Source of the DNA: Maratus speciosus
Taxonomy: Eukaryota; Arthropoda; Arachnida; Araneae; Salticidae
Direction: 5' to 3'
Assembly: GCA_963932465.1 (NCBI GenBank)
Contig: OZ010791.1
Span: 321,466,283-321,530,282 of the forward strand
DNA length: 64,000 bases
In this document: in pieces, positions 37,172-49,611 of the stretch
Layout of the letters: the number at the start of each line of letters is the position of its first letter
Numbering within the stretch: position 1 is the first letter of the stretch
Notes under the pieces: generated by a model
The model's input: the letters and a program-made list of their open reading frames with translations, nothing else
Databases searched by the model: none
Told to the model about the DNA's origin: nothing
Program-made: the position numbers and the translations under genes

Positions 37172-38135
37172 TTACGTATATATTACTACGATGTTTACCA
37201 TGAAAAATAAAACAACAAATCTATTCATACCAGAAATTTGACTTCGATTTAGAAAACATCTTGACATTTTGAGTCTAACTGAGGTAATGTCCCCAAAAAT
37301 GTATCTCATTATTGCTAAACGTGTGGAGGTAGTCTTTCGTTCCATTCTGCTGTAAGCAACCACAATTTATATATAAAAAATGTTGCTCTAGCTGTATCTG
37401 GTCTAAGAAAAGTCGTAAATGCATTCAATTTGTGAAAGTACAAATATTTTTGTAAAATTAGGATTTGCATTGAAATTGGCTTTGTACATAAATGTACCAC
37501 TTGCACTGTTAAACAATATAACTAAACTTTTAACTGTTATCTGATCAGCATTTCGATCAAGAGGAAATATCTGAAGTTCTGTAGGTTTAGCCTTATTAGT
37601 AAACCATTGTAAAGTCATTCCTTCTCGCTGAATGAGTTGAGTTAATTCATACCTAAGCATCTCAAATTCATGCAAGCCTGTCAAACCAGAGAGACAGGTA
37701 TATATTTAGAAATCTTCTAGCACAATTTTCGATGCAAACGTAAAATTCCTTTTTCTCATCTAAAGCGCATTGTTGCAAAGTTTTAGTTGCTAAGTAATGA
37801 GCGCAGATTGTACCGTATATAACGGTTAACAGCTGAAGAACCTTAATATGTGACGATTGACTTTCCATAAGATTTTTATAAGCTTATATTGTGATGGATT
37901 TATTTCAATTATTCTAAACGTCTGTTTCATATCTGCAGTGAATGCATAAGCGCGGTTTCTGAATATAATTGATATAACGAAAATATCTTGATGCACCCCT
38001 ATCTTACATAATAAATCATTTAGAGAGTTTCCATTAGTTTGTTTGTTGCTTGTTTGAAGTACAACGCGTAATTTAGTTGTTTTTCTGGATGGTCAAAGAA
38101 GTCGTTCATATAAAAGATATTTCCCTTCATCAAAA
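37172..38135 (-). pseudogene. BEL/Pao retrotransposon Pol remnant (reverse transcriptase region)
   Basis: Read on the minus strand from about 38135 leftward, pieces follow the order of BEL/Pao reverse transcriptase. First a KLRVVLQTS segment and SLNDLL (about 38060-38000), then YAFTADMKQTFRIIEINPSQ (about 37950-37890). After a frame change comes LTVIYGTICAHYLATKTLQQ (about 37830-37770), then a YELTQLIQREGMTLQWF segment (about 37650-37600). Next is FNSASGTFMYKANFN (about 37520), and after another frame change KLWLLTAEWNERLPP (about 37360-37320). The catalytic YVDD-type motif is not recognisable; it should lie near the frameshift around 37690. Several stops and frameshifts show an old copy. LTRs, Gag and integrase were not seen. 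Confidence 0.8.
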
Positions 38136-38154
38136 TAATATTATAGTCGTTATA

Positions 38155-38650
38155 GTTTTCAAAATGGTAATATTCTGATATCAAAATAAAAATGAAGGTT
38201 TTTATTATTAAAATTTAGCGATTAATCAAACTAAAATACAGAAAATTATGTGAAAAAAAATTGTCTAATAGGTTAGAGCTAAAGATTGTTAGGTAAAAGA
38301 ATTTTCTTCATACAAATTAATTAAAATTTTCAAAAACCTATGTTGTAATATCAAAAAGTAACTTTTATGAAATTCGAAACTTTTAAATTAATTGTGAATT
38401 ACGGAACAATGCTTTGCTAAAATTAATTACTCTGGTTATAAACTGAGTACATAATATGAAATAGTACGTTTTATTTTCTTACTTTTTTTAAACCAGTGAA
38501 TAAAAATTAATGTAATTCAAAATAAAACTGAATTTTCCATGAAATGAAATTCTCACATAAAATTAAATTCTATTTTTATAACATTTAAATTTAAATATAA
38601 ATTGTTCCGCTCACTGCAAAGTTCCAAATAACAAATGGATTATTTTAGTT
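38155..38650 (+). repeat. Divergent copy of the ~820-bp / 300-bp repeat family
   Basis: The order of phrases matches the unit at 41747-42046: aaaaagtaacttttatg, attcgaaacttttaaatt, tatgaaatagt, accagtgaataaaaatt, attcaaaataaaactgaatt, aacatttaaatttaaat. It is preceded by sequence like 41560-41740 (gttttcaaaatggtaatattc). Divergence is high, so this copy is old. Confidence 0.65.
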
Positions 38651-39564
38651 TATTTTTTCTTCATTAATTCATACATAGGGTTGATTGGTGGTTAACAGGA
38701 CATATATTTCTTTATATTTCATACTGTTAGAAAATTAATTAATAAACTTCCTAGATTTTGTTAAGAAAATTAAATAATTTTCAATCAATAGACAAGAGAT
38801 GTTAGTCATAGCTTAATTTGTGAAAAAAAAAAGTCTTAATCTGTGAAATGAATCTCTGTCTAGAAGGTCTAACGAAATTAGTCATTGATCTAAAGGGGAA
38901 TATTAAACAAGCACAAATGCTTCACAAATAAGCGAAATCAAGATTTATATCAGCACTATTATAAAATTCAGTGAACAACTTTTACTTTTAAAATTAATTT
39001 TTCTTTCTAATTTTTCTAATTTTATAAAAATTGCTGGAGGCAAATTTTTCAGTATCTTTATTATCCTGTAAAGCTTTTATTGAAAGTTAGTTTGATAAAA
39101 TGGCAATAATTTCAAAAGTAAAAAGTTTAAGGCATATTATGTTTTTTGAGCACGTAATGTACCATTTAAGATAAACTTTAGACTGCTTATATAGAAACAA
39201 TTTATGTGTATAGGAGGGGGGAGGGGAGTTATATAATCTGAAAAGTTCTAGTAGTCCCCATACAATTTAAACTGGATTTAGGTTTATTGTAAATTTGTTA
39301 TTTGTCATTGATACAAAACGGAATTTGCAAATGAGTAGCCATGATTAAAAGTTTCATAATCATCTGAATTGTTGTTAAAAAACAGAATTTCTACTTTTTT
39401 CAACACAAGTATTTATGAAAAAATAAAATGTCTCTCACAAATAGACTAAGGAATGTTTTTCTTCTTACTTTGCATTGAGCAAAGAGGGGCGGTGAGGCAT
39501 ATCAATAAAAGTGCTTATGTAAAGCTGCAACTACTAACTATTCAAAACAGCTTGAACAGCAAAC
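38651..39564. other. AT-rich sequence, no gene seen
   Basis: No gene, RNA or repeat recognised. A G-rich run (ggaggggggagggg) lies near 39213-39226. Confidence 0.4.
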
Positions 39565-39566
39565 TA

Positions 39567-40318
39567 CCGTATATACTCGTGTATAGTTCGACTTGTGTAT
39601 AAGTTGAACCCCCAATTCTTAAGCAATTTTTTTAATTGAATTTTCATGTATAAGTTGAACCACATTTCTGGTAGTATGTTGAAGAGCGATTTGTAAATTG
39701 AATATAAAAAAACATTAAAAAATTTCATTAAACTAGTAAACTTTTTTACGTTTCTAATCAGACTTTTTTTAATTCAGCGTTTTTGAAACTGAATAATTAT
39801 ATAAAACCGAAGAAGGTTAAACTATTTTGAAACCTATTCACATCAATTCAATAAGACTAAAAAAAAAAAATCTTTGAAAAACCTATTCAAGCCTTATTTA
39901 CAAGAGTAAACAACTTCTTAGACTGCTAAAATATTAAAATACAGTACTTCTTTGTGTTGTAGGACTTTTAGGAAAGATATCTAGAAGCATTCTCAAGTTA
40001 AACACTTTTTAAAAGGGGGATTAAAATGTTGAAAGAAATACCCCTGTATTGAAGGGAATTCAGAGTCAAGAGAAAAAGGGTGCAGAACAATTACAGGGAC
40101 ATTATTGTTGAGCTTTTTTTTTATTTTTTTTTTTTTTTTTGTAAATCACAGGGAAATGACCATTGTCCGATTTTATCTCTCATGTGATTACTTAAAAGAC
40201 TTGCCCATTGGTCAATTATCTGCGAAATTTTTCTTTTACTACGTGTGTAAATCGACTCCTTATTTTCAACTCCCAAATTTTGTCTAAAATTCTTCGACTT
40301 ATACACTAGTATATATGG
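39567..40318. mobile_element. Tc1/mariner-type non-autonomous element, 752 bp, TA-flanked
   Basis: The left end is ccgtatatactcgtgtatag at 39567; the right end read inward is ccatatatactagtgtataa, with the boundary at 40318. TA flanks both sides (39565-39566 and 40319-40320). A further gtataagttgaacc phrase is repeated near the left end. No transposase is present. The type is inferred from the TA target and the terminal form. Confidence 0.75.
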
Positions 40319-40429
40319 TAATTTATTTTACAAGAAAATCTACTTGATCTGTTAGCACTCCTTCTGATTTTCTCTATGCTATTCTAAAATGTAAAATATA
40401 TTTTTTGTATATTTAATTTTATAAGTTCA

Positions 40430-41250
40430 CGACTGGGTCTTCTAATTGCAAATAAATGTTAAAAATGCTTAGTTATCATTTTTGATTCTTTTTAATTATA
40501 AAGCAAATAAATTGAGTAATTATAAGAATCTTATTAACTAGAAGGAAAGAAGTAGCACTTTATTTTCTTTTTAATACATAGTTTTAATTAATTCCAAAGC
40601 TTTAAAATGTGATATAATTTGAGGTAGTTTTATTATGCGACTAGGACTTTTTATCCGGTTCAAAAGGTTCAAAGAATTAACATTTTTAGTAAAAAAGTAA
40701 AATAAAAAAGCATATATTATTATTTAATCGTCGTTATTTTCTTCAAAACTGTAGGATTATGTTATTAATAATAAACGTGGTAAGCATATTCTTGTTAACA
40801 TTTTGTGCCTATTCAAACAGAAAATCAAAAATAAACTCTCCAAAAGCCTAGGACAAAACAGTATTAATCAGGAGATTTATCTCCATACAATCTAATTAAA
40901 ATCAAGAAAGATAATAACATAAAACTAAAAATATTAGTATAAAAAAAAACTTTTATGTTATTCGAATCTTTAAAATTAATTGCAAATATCGGAAAAATAC
41001 TTTTTAAAATTACCGTAAACCCAGAATTGATAATGAAATAGTAATTTCTTTTTATCTGTGATCTTTTCAAACGAGCGAATAAAAATTATTATAATTCAAA
41101 ATAAAAATTGATTCTGCTTGAAATTAAAATCTTACACAAAATTAGTTTGTGTTTTTATAAAATTCCCATCACTGTAAAGATCAAATTACCAAATTAATTT
41201 TGAATATTCTAATGTAATATGGAAAATATATTTTCCCTATATTTACTTAT
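40430..41250 (+). repeat. Copy of the ~820-bp repeat family
   Basis: It begins near a gtaattataagaat phrase at 40516, continues through a tatgcgactaggactttttatccg phrase near 40635 and a cgtcgttattttcttcaaaactg phrase near 40730, and ends in one diverged 300-bp-type segment (40860-41180). The same head recurs starting about 820 bp downstream (41335). The small minus-strand frames here are not conserved between copies. Confidence 0.7.
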
Positions 41251-41746
41251 ATATGTTTTATGTTAGCTATTCTTCAAATAAATATTTATAAACTTTATTT
41301 GCATTTAAGATTTTTTCCCAATAGTTTTAAATAAAAAATGTAATTATAAGAATTACTAAAAAAGCATAAGGAAAACAGTAGCAAGTTTTGTTTCCTTTAA
41401 TGTAGCTTTTTAATGTGAAAACGTTAAAGATTTAACGAAATTTAAGAAGCTTTTGTTATGCGACTACGGTATTTTTATCCGCTTCAAGAAATACCGTAAC
41501 GAATAAAAATTTCTATGAAAAAGTCGCAAATGAAAAAAATCATATCTTAAAATTTATTCGTCTTTATTGTCTTGAAAACAGTAACATTCTTCATAATAAT
41601 TATATTATTCATAAAAATAATAATCGTATTCTTATTAAACTTTTGCGCCCAATCGAACTGAAATCCATAAAACAGAAATAAAGTAAATGCTCCGAGAGCG
41701 TAAAATGAAAGATTGTTAATCGGAAGAATTTTCTCCATATGAACTA
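41251..41746 (+). repeat. Head segment of the ~820-bp repeat leading into the 300-bp array
   Basis: This stretch matches 40440-40860 in phrase order (agaattactaaaaaagcata, tatgcgactacggtatttttatccg, ttattcgtctttattgtcttg). It runs directly into the first unit of the array at 41747. A short minus-strand frame at 41547-41738 is not conserved in the other copies. Confidence 0.7.
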
Positions 41747-43473
41747 ACTTCTTCTCTTCGAAATCTTCGAAAAATTATATAGTAATATAAAAAAGCAACT
41801 TTTATGTTATTCGAAATTTTTAAATTGTTTCCAAATTGCTAAACAATAAAATTTTAAGTTAATTATTTGGGTGTGTAATAGGATTACTTATTATGAAATA
41901 GTTTCTTCTAGTTGCATTATCTTTTTATACCAATGAAAAAAAAATTCGCAATTCAAATTAAAACTGAATGCTAAATTGAGTGGAAATCATACATAAAATG
42001 AAATTGTGTTTTTAAAACATTTAAATGTAAATGCAACGAATGTATTACTTCTTCTCTTCGAAATCTTCGAAAAATTATATAGTAATATAAAAAAGCAACT
42101 TTTATGTTATTCGAAATTTTTTAATTGTTTCCAAATTGCTAAACAATAAAATTTTAAGTTAATTATTTGGGTGTGTAATAGGATTACTTATTATGAAATA
42201 GTTTCTTCTAGTTGCATTATCTTTTTATACCAATGAAAAAAAAATTCGCAATTCAAATTAAAACTGAATGCTAAATTGAGTGGAAATCATACATAAAATG
42301 AAATTGTGTTTTTAAAACATTTAAATGTAAATGCAACGAATGTATTACTTCTTCTCTTCGAAATCTTCGAAAAATTATATAGTAATATAAAAAAGCAACT
42401 TTTATGTTATTCGAAATTTTTAAATTGTTTCCAAATTGCTAAACAATAAAATTTTAAGTTAATTATTTGGGTGTGTAATAGAATTACTTATTATGAAATA
42501 GTTTCTTCTAGTTGCATTATCTTTTTATACCAATGAAAAAAAAAATTCGCAATTCAAATTAAAACTGAATGCTAAATTGAGTGGAAATCATACATAAAAT
42601 GAAATTGTGTTTTTAAAACATTTAAATGTAAATGCAACGAATGTATTACTTCTTCTCTTCGAAATCTTCGAAAAATTATATAGTAATATAAAAAAGCAAC
42701 TTTTATGTTATTCGAAATTTTTAAATTGTTTCCAAATTGCTAAACAATAAAATTTTAAGTTAATTATTTGGGTGTGTAATAGGATTACTTATTATGAAAT
42801 AGTTTCTTCTAGTTGCATTATCTTTTTATACCAATGAAAAAAAAATTCGCAATTCAAATTAAAACTGAATGCTAAATTGAGTGGAAATCATACATAAAAT
42901 GAAATTGTGTTTTTAAAACATTTAAATGTAAATGCAACGAATGTATTACTTCTTCTCTTCGAAATCTTCGAAAAATTATATAGTAATATAAAAAAGCAAC
43001 TTTTATGTTATTCGAAATTTTTAAATTGTTTCCAAATTGCTAAACAATAAAATTTTAAGTTAACTATTTGGGTGTGTAATAGGATTACTTATTATGAAAT
43101 AGTTTCTTCTAGTTGCATTATCTTTTTATACCAATGAAAAAAAAAATTCGCAATTCAAATTAAAACTGAATGCTAAATTGAGTGGAAATCATACATAAAA
43201 TGAAATTGTGTTTTTAAAACATTTAAATGTAAATGCAACGAATGTATTACTTCTTCTCTTCGAAATCTTCGAAAAATTATATAGTAATATAAAAAAGCAA
43301 CTTTTATGTTATTCGACATTTTTAAATTGTTTCCAAATTGCTAAACAATAAAATTTTAAGTTAATTATTTGGGGGTGTAATAGGATCACTTATTATGAAA
43401 TAGTTTCTTCTTGTTGCATTATCTTTTTATACCAGTGAAAATAATTATCGCAATTCAAATTAAAACTGAATGC
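41747..43473 (+). repeat. Nearly uniform ~300-bp tandem array, 5.75 units
   Basis: Units start with acttcttctcttcgaaatct at 41747, 42047, 42347, 42648, 42948 and 43249, so the period is 300-301 bp. The units differ by only a handful of substitutions and by one or two bases in an A run, while the copies of the same segment at 38270, 40900 and 46620 are strongly diverged. Each unit contains ttcgaaatcttcgaa, two adjacent TTCGAA palindromes. The sixth unit carries more differences than the others and is cut at about 43473 by sequence with a hAT-like end. No coding capacity. Recent local amplification or homogenisation is the likely cause; an assembly effect is possible. Confidence 0.95.
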
Positions 43474-43900
43474 TAGGGCTAGGCGATATATCAATAAAAC
43501 CGATAAAATCGATATAAAATGCAAATCGTGAAAACGATATTAAAAAACGCTACAAAACGGTATATCATGAATATCATAACGTGATGTAAACCGCGATTAT
43601 CATGGTTCTTCATCGAACCGCAACATTAAGCATCGCTTCTTCGGCTTCGAGTTCTCTAGATTCCCCCAGATATAAACCATGGTATTAAATACCGAATCGT
43701 CTGTTCCGATTATTATGATACTAACGCAGTGGCTTCTCTCAAGTCTAAACCGTGGTTTTAAAAATACCGATTCCTCGGTTTCGGTATTCTTGATATTAAC
43801 GGTGCGACTCCTCCCAGCCTAAATCGTGAATACCGACTCCTCGGGTTCGGTGTTCATGATACTAATGGTATGTGATTTCGTTTCGGTGGGTGATAAATAT
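43474..43900 (+). repeat. hAT-like left terminus and ~107-bp internal repeats
   Basis: The 300-bp unit is interrupted exactly where tagggctaggcgatatatc begins at 43474, a terminus similar to that at 16482. Within 43600-43880 about three degenerate units repeat a ccgactcctcggtttcggta phrase, then a tgatactaa phrase. No matching right terminus was found, so the element's extent is unknown. Confidence 0.4.
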
Positions 43901-43938
43901 CATACATGTAGTTTTCGATGCGATCGCTGACAGCAGAT

Positions 43939-43939
43939 G

Positions 43940-43991
<52 letters not shown>

Positions 43992-43998
43992 ATGTATA
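43939..43998. repeat. TA/TG dinucleotide microsatellite
   Basis: A run of about 60 bases of alternating TA with a block of TG. Confidence 0.85.
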
Positions 43999-44224
43999 TA
44001 TTACGCTATTATTGACGGTGTAAGCTGAATCTCTGAGCGTATGCGTTGTATGCTATAGACACCATGGCTTTCATTTCATTATGGTATTGAGATTTCAGCG
44101 GTGTTGATGAATATTTGCTCTTTGTTATTGAACGGCGTGTGAATCAGGACGATAAAGAAATGAAATATAACATTTTATTTGCAACAGTGGATTTAATTAG
44201 ACAAATGAAATAATAATTATATAG

Positions 44225-44820
44225 TCGGGTCTCCATGGCCACTTTTCTAACTTTGGCCGAGACCCGTCATGTGGCATATCGTTGAAAAGGCCTGTGACCA
44301 CTTATTCATTTTATGCACCTCCGGTGACCCTCCCCCCCTTCCACAACTGGGAAGAGGGCACTTTTCTAAATTTTGCTGACATCCGTCATGTGACATATCG
44401 ATGGAAAGGCCTGTGGCCGCTTATTCCTGTTATGCACCTTCGGTGTCCCTCTCCCCACTCCCCCCGCGGGAGGGCCTTTTTCAAAATTTTGCCGTCACCC
44501 CTCATGTGACGTATCGTTGCAAAGGCCTGTAACCGCTTAATCATTTTATGGACTTCCGGTATTCCGTCCACCACTTTACCCCTTGGGGACACATTCCTAA
44601 ATTTTGCCGACACCCGTCATGTGGCATATCGTTGGAAAAGCCTGTGACCGCTTAATCATTTTATGCATTTACGGTGCTCCGCCCACCACTTTGCCCCCAG
44701 GAAGGCACTTCCCTAAATTTTGCCGGCACCCGGCATGTGACATATGTTAGAAAGGCCTGTGGCCGCTTATTCCTGTTATGCACCTTCGGTGTCCCTCTCC
44801 CCACTCCCCTATACCCGTAT
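44225..44820 (+). repeat. Five ~116-bp tandem repeats
   Basis: The phrase acccgtcatgtggcatatcg followed by an aaaggcctgtgaccgctta phrase recurs near 44264, 44380, 44497, 44612 and 44727. The unit is much less AT-rich than its surroundings. A diverged relative is in the Helitron at about 34980-35040 (cacccattatgtggtatatc), so this may be an expanded Helitron subterminal segment. The frames at 44282-44613 are repeat artefacts. Confidence 0.8.
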
Positions 44821-46079
44821 ATACTGGAAAAGTATGAATGGGTATACCATTAAAGTTCAAAGAGATTTAAAGCCTAAATAATACCAAATATTGCTATTTT
44901 GTATAACTCATTTTTTCATCTTATCCTAATCTGTTTCTGATGAATTTAATTCGGTAATTCGGGACAATAAAAGTAGTGCAGATTTAAACTTCATTTGACC
45001 TTTCATAAAACTAAAATTCAGTGTTGTAATAATATTATCTTTTTACAGTGTAGCTAAAATAAAACCATTGTTCAAAGTTTAAAGTTGTCATTAGGCTAAG
45101 CGCGCTTCGAAAAGAGGTTGCAAATTTGTAACGCCACCTTGGACGGTGCCGAGTATTTTCCAGATAGGTTTTTAATTACCCTTTCAAATACGATACATAC
45201 TGAGAGGTCCACTCAATGCGAACTAGTCGCGAATCCCATAGTTTTTATGTGATTAATAAAATTACTGTCTTTAACAATTTGACGATTATCGCTTTTGTAC
45301 TGCTACTGGACATTGTATTACACAAACGTATCGTTAAAAGTTGTTATCTAGGCTTTAAAAGCCGATGGTACATAGAGTACTCCGCCCCTGTCACATGTAT
45401 GTGCAAACCGCCCATAACTTTAAAGGTTAATATTTCAGCTATTTACCGATGAACTTTTTCGAAAATCTCTATCAACAATGCTTTTATATTTCTGCTAAGG
45501 TAGGTACTTCCAATGCTCCTCAACACTTTTGCTGAATTCCCACAAATCTAAATTTGTGTGTAATGGAAAAATGTGCTTTTCTCAAAAACTATGTGATCTA
45601 GGTTTAATCGCTATAATTTTTACTGCAAGGTTTAAGTTAATGTCTACTACACCTAATTTTTTCATAAATTTTGTTTCAGTAGATTCGATAATAGAGGGGG
45701 GGACATATTTTTGCATTACATTTTCGATGGTATCTCTAAAAATATAATATCCAAAATTTAAAAAAAAAAAAAATGTATTTTTGAGTTCAGCGTTACGAAA
45801 GCTTTCACACGATACCCCACTTGATAAACAACGAAAAGATTTTTTTTTCCAAGTATCTTAATTATCCCCTCTACATTTTTCCTATATATATTTGCGAATG
45901 TTTAATAATCTTTAAATATGTAGGTCAATATTCTTTATTACTTCTCCCAATTTCAACTTTCAACGTTCCATAATTTACGAGTAAAATGTTTGTTGCAGAC
46001 AGACACAGGAGTTACCTTATAATGGTTCCATTTTTACTTTTTAAGTACGAAACCCTAACAACGAAAAAATATATTTTGT
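44821..46079. other. AT-rich sequence, no gene seen
   Basis: Two frames of 72-78 codons at 45216-45747 have no recognisable domain. A segment at about 45100-45180 is less AT-rich. No RNA gene or repeat recognised. Confidence 0.4.
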
Positions 46080-46950
46080 CTACATTTACTTTCATATGTG
46101 CAAGTTTAAATCGTCTTACTAGAAATAACAACAAAAACAAAGTGTTTGTTTACATTGTTTAACGTTTTTTAAATATTATTTTAAGTAAATATATTAAATA
46201 ATTATAAGAATCTTATAAATAACTAAAGTAGCATAAGAAAAATAATAGCAGTTTTCGTTCCATTAACATATAATTTTTTAAAAAGACCCAAAGCTTTAAA
46301 AATTTGCTTAAATTAATGTTTCATTACGCAGTTATGGCATTTTGATCTCCTACAAAAAGAAAATCAAAGGAATAATATTTTTATGAAAGAACATCATAAA
46401 ATTTTAAAGAAATCATGCATTAAAATTTATTCGTCGTTGTTGTCTTCAAAATTGTAAAATTCTAATATTAATCATAAAACAATTTAGCGTATTCTTATTA
46501 AACCTTTTGCTCAATCAGATATCCAGAAAACTAAAGTTAATAAAATAAATTATTTGAAAGCCTAGCATAAAAGACAGCGAAAGGCTAGCATAATCAGATG
46601 AAATTTTTTCTCACAATCTAATTAAAATCTTCGAAAATCTATACAGTAGTTTAAAAAAAACTTCTATGTTATTTGAATCTCCTAAATTAATTGAACAATA
46701 TTTTTAAGTTAATCATGCGGAATGTTAACCGAGCACTTATCGTGAAAAAGTAATTTCTTTTGTGTTTTATTATTTTTGAAACGGAAGGATAAAAATTATT
46801 GGTATTCAAATCAAAACTGAATTCTACAAATATTTAAAAAAAAACAAGTGAAATTGGCTTATATTTTTAAAACATTTACACTAAAAAATAACTAATATGT
46901 TCCGTTCATTGTGAAGATCAAAACCTTAAATGAGATAAAAATCTTCTTTA
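46080..46950 (+). repeat. Copy of the ~820-bp repeat family
   Basis: It carries the head phrases (taattataagaatctta at 46199, cattacgcagttatggcattttgat near 46325, ttattcgtcgttgttgtcttc near 46430) and then one diverged 300-bp-type segment to about 46930. Order and orientation match 40430-41250. Confidence 0.65.
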
Positions 46951-48100
46951 TAATTTTTATTAAGAATCTCATTCATTAGGTATTTTTAAGAGGGTAAAAA
47001 AACATATTTTGCACTTAACACAGGTTTAATAATGATTAATAAGAACAAATAATGATGAGTTTTCAATAAACTTGGATTTTATTTAAATATAACAAAATGA
47101 CTCTCATATAGCATTTTCAAGTTTCAAAATAAAATAGTGAGAGTTATTAAATATTTGTTGGTGGTAATTTAAACTTTAGATATCTTAGATAAAGTAAAAA
47201 GTTTTAAAAAAAATTGTCAAGATTTTTTTAGATATAAAATCAGAATTCTTTTGAAAGGACGTTTTCTCGTGTAGAATAAAAAAGACTTTGTCAAAGGAGG
47301 ATTTCCTAGCAAAATATTCAAAATGAAATTGCTCTGCTATATGCATTCTGGGTAAAATAATGCTCGGAATTTATCATTTAAAAGATACACATGAAAGATA
47401 TCATGACAATTTTTGAAGTGAAAACTTCTTTAGGCGCGTTGAGCTTTTTTTGAGATGGAGAAAAACCACTGATTTGGAGACACTGTTACGTAACCGACAT
47501 GCTAGCATTTTGGCACATAGACACTAGCGCGCCAAACGTAATATAATTGTGGTATTGTATTCATTAATAAAAATACTTTTGGATAGTATTGAATTGGAGT
47601 ATGGATTTCAATATTTGGATAGTATTGAATTGTAATGGTTGCCGTATACATTTCACCGGATAAATCTTTAAATGAAATACGAGAATTTTTGTACGAAAAT
47701 TTGTTTATATATATGTACATGTATAATTTAATAGTATAATTTAATATAATAATATATATTACAAATTATTAATGTTTATTTATATGTAATTTATAGTTAA
47801 ATTATATTACTATGAAAATTGTAATATAATTTTGGTAGTAATAGTTTATAATAATGAATTAAAAAAACACTACATTTAAAAGTATTTCCTGCACAATAAA
47901 ACATTTCCTGACGATTAAAAAAACACACATGTAATTGTTGAAGTTTTCACTTCTATTGGCACTCCCGGAGTGCTACTGTTTTTTTTCTGTAATTTGGGAC
48001 AACTATACCGAGTTACAACGCGGAGTTTGAACGCCATCTCGACTTAGTGTGTTGACAGCAGTTGTTTGTTTTTTTCAGATATAGGTCATTCTCCAAAAAG
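46951..48100. other. AT-rich sequence, no gene seen
   Basis: No gene recognised. A small direct repeat (tttggatagtattgaatt) occurs near 47579 and 47615. Confidence 0.4.
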
Positions 48101-48108
48101 TGTACCAT

Positions 48109-48608
48109 TCCAGTCACAAAGCCTTTTTCAGTATTTGGCATGAACATTTTTGAATCAATTTATGTTTTCTATTGAAAGTGAAAGAAGTCTAAATGTGTTG
48201 TGTGTATACGTTTCTTACAATTACTTTATAGTTTTTATTTCTTAGTACACAGTATGTGAGATCTCACCTCCGTGTCATGTCACACACACAATGTTACTAA
48301 GGGAAATGATTGATTACTTATTTAGTTAAAAACAAAATAGTTAACTATTATTCTAGCTTCCAGTCACAAAGCATTTTTCAGTATTTGGCATGAACATTTT
48401 TGAATTAATTTATGTTTTCTATTGAAAGTGAAAGAAGTCTAAATGTGTTGTGTGTATACGTTTCTTATAATTACTTTATAGTTTTTATTTCTTCGTACAC
48501 AGTATGTGAGATCTCACCTCCGTGTCATGTCACACACCCAATGTTACTAAGGGAAATGATTGATTACTTATTTAGTTAAAAACAAAATAGTTAACTATTA
48601 TTCTAGCT
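48109..48608 (+). repeat. Tandem duplication of ~251 bp
   Basis: Two units, 48109-48359 and 48360-48608, are nearly identical (they differ at a handful of bases). Each contains tttttcagtatttggcatga and gtgagatctcacctccgtg. They are the most recent layer of a region in which a tctcacctccgtg phrase keeps recurring (see the findings). Confidence 0.9.
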
Positions 48609-49611
48609 ACTACCATCTCAAGAGCAAAATAACTTAGCATAGTAATTATTTTCTTTGTATTTGTGTTTGTTTCCTGAGTACGGAAAGGAATGTCACACAA
48701 TAAATTCTCACCTCCATGGACCAAACATTAAATTGAATTTTCATGTTAAAAAAGGGCAAAATTATGATCAGATTATGTTTCTCATGATGCTAAAGTTAGA
48801 CAGTATTTTTGCTGCTGTTAAATTATAAGTAAAAAAATTTGTTTATATAGTCAAGTATTAGATTTTGTTATACAAAAGCAATCATGGTTATTGGAGATTC
48901 TCACATCCGTGAACTCAAAATTCAAGATGACTAAATCGACACTAAGATATCTGCTTATATATTGCATGTGTAATTATATCAACAGATGTTAATTTAAAGA
49001 ACAAAAAAATAAATATGTAGGTTAAAATTTAGAGCATGCTCCTCACCTCCGTGATATCACCTCCTTGAATCTCTTAATTTTGAAAATGTATATTTCAGAG
49101 AAAAATGCTTAACAAGAATTTACAATGACTGTAAATCAAAAAAGATTGTATCAAAACTTTAAAAAAGAAGAATTGAATAACATATAAGAGATGGGTGATG
49201 AAAGAAGCTCCAGATGGGAGATGAATTTTTTGTGTTTTTTTTTTTTTTATTTATTCCAAATAAATTCACTATTCATTCTTAATATAGAATTGCTACTTAG
49301 TTATATCTGATATCTAATAGAATAAATAGTTTTTTATGCTTTGTCTCCTACACAAACATAATTGTATCCTAAAGTTCATCTCCGTGAATGATATTAATAA
49401 AAAAAAATTTGTTTCTGAAAAAAAAAATATATATATAATGTATCTAGGCCATTGCTAATTTTTACTTGCAGTAAGTGATAAGTTTCTAAAAATGATAACA
49501 TTTGTCTTGAAAAAAAATTACGGTAAACATTTGCATTGAAAATCTACACTTTTGGGAAAATGACTCATATACTTTAGAATCCTCTGCGATTTTATAACGG
49601 AAAAATTAGCT
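48609..49611. other. Sequence with recurring tctcacctccgtg-like motifs
   Basis: Besides the two in the duplication, variants of ctcacctccgtga occur near 48697 (ctcacctccatgg), 48901 (ctcacatccgtga), 49042 (ctcacctccgtga), 49057 (tcacctccttga) and 49378 (tcatctccgtga), all on the plus strand in otherwise AT-rich sequence. No coding region was recognised. Confidence 0.5.

Noticed and set aside
41747..43473. CRISPR-like array
   Set aside because: The 300-bp units are contiguous with no unique spacers, in a eukaryotic transposon-rich context.
43474..45950. Complete hAT element starting at 43474
   Set aside because: Only a left terminus was found. No matching right terminus or target duplication could be located by reading.
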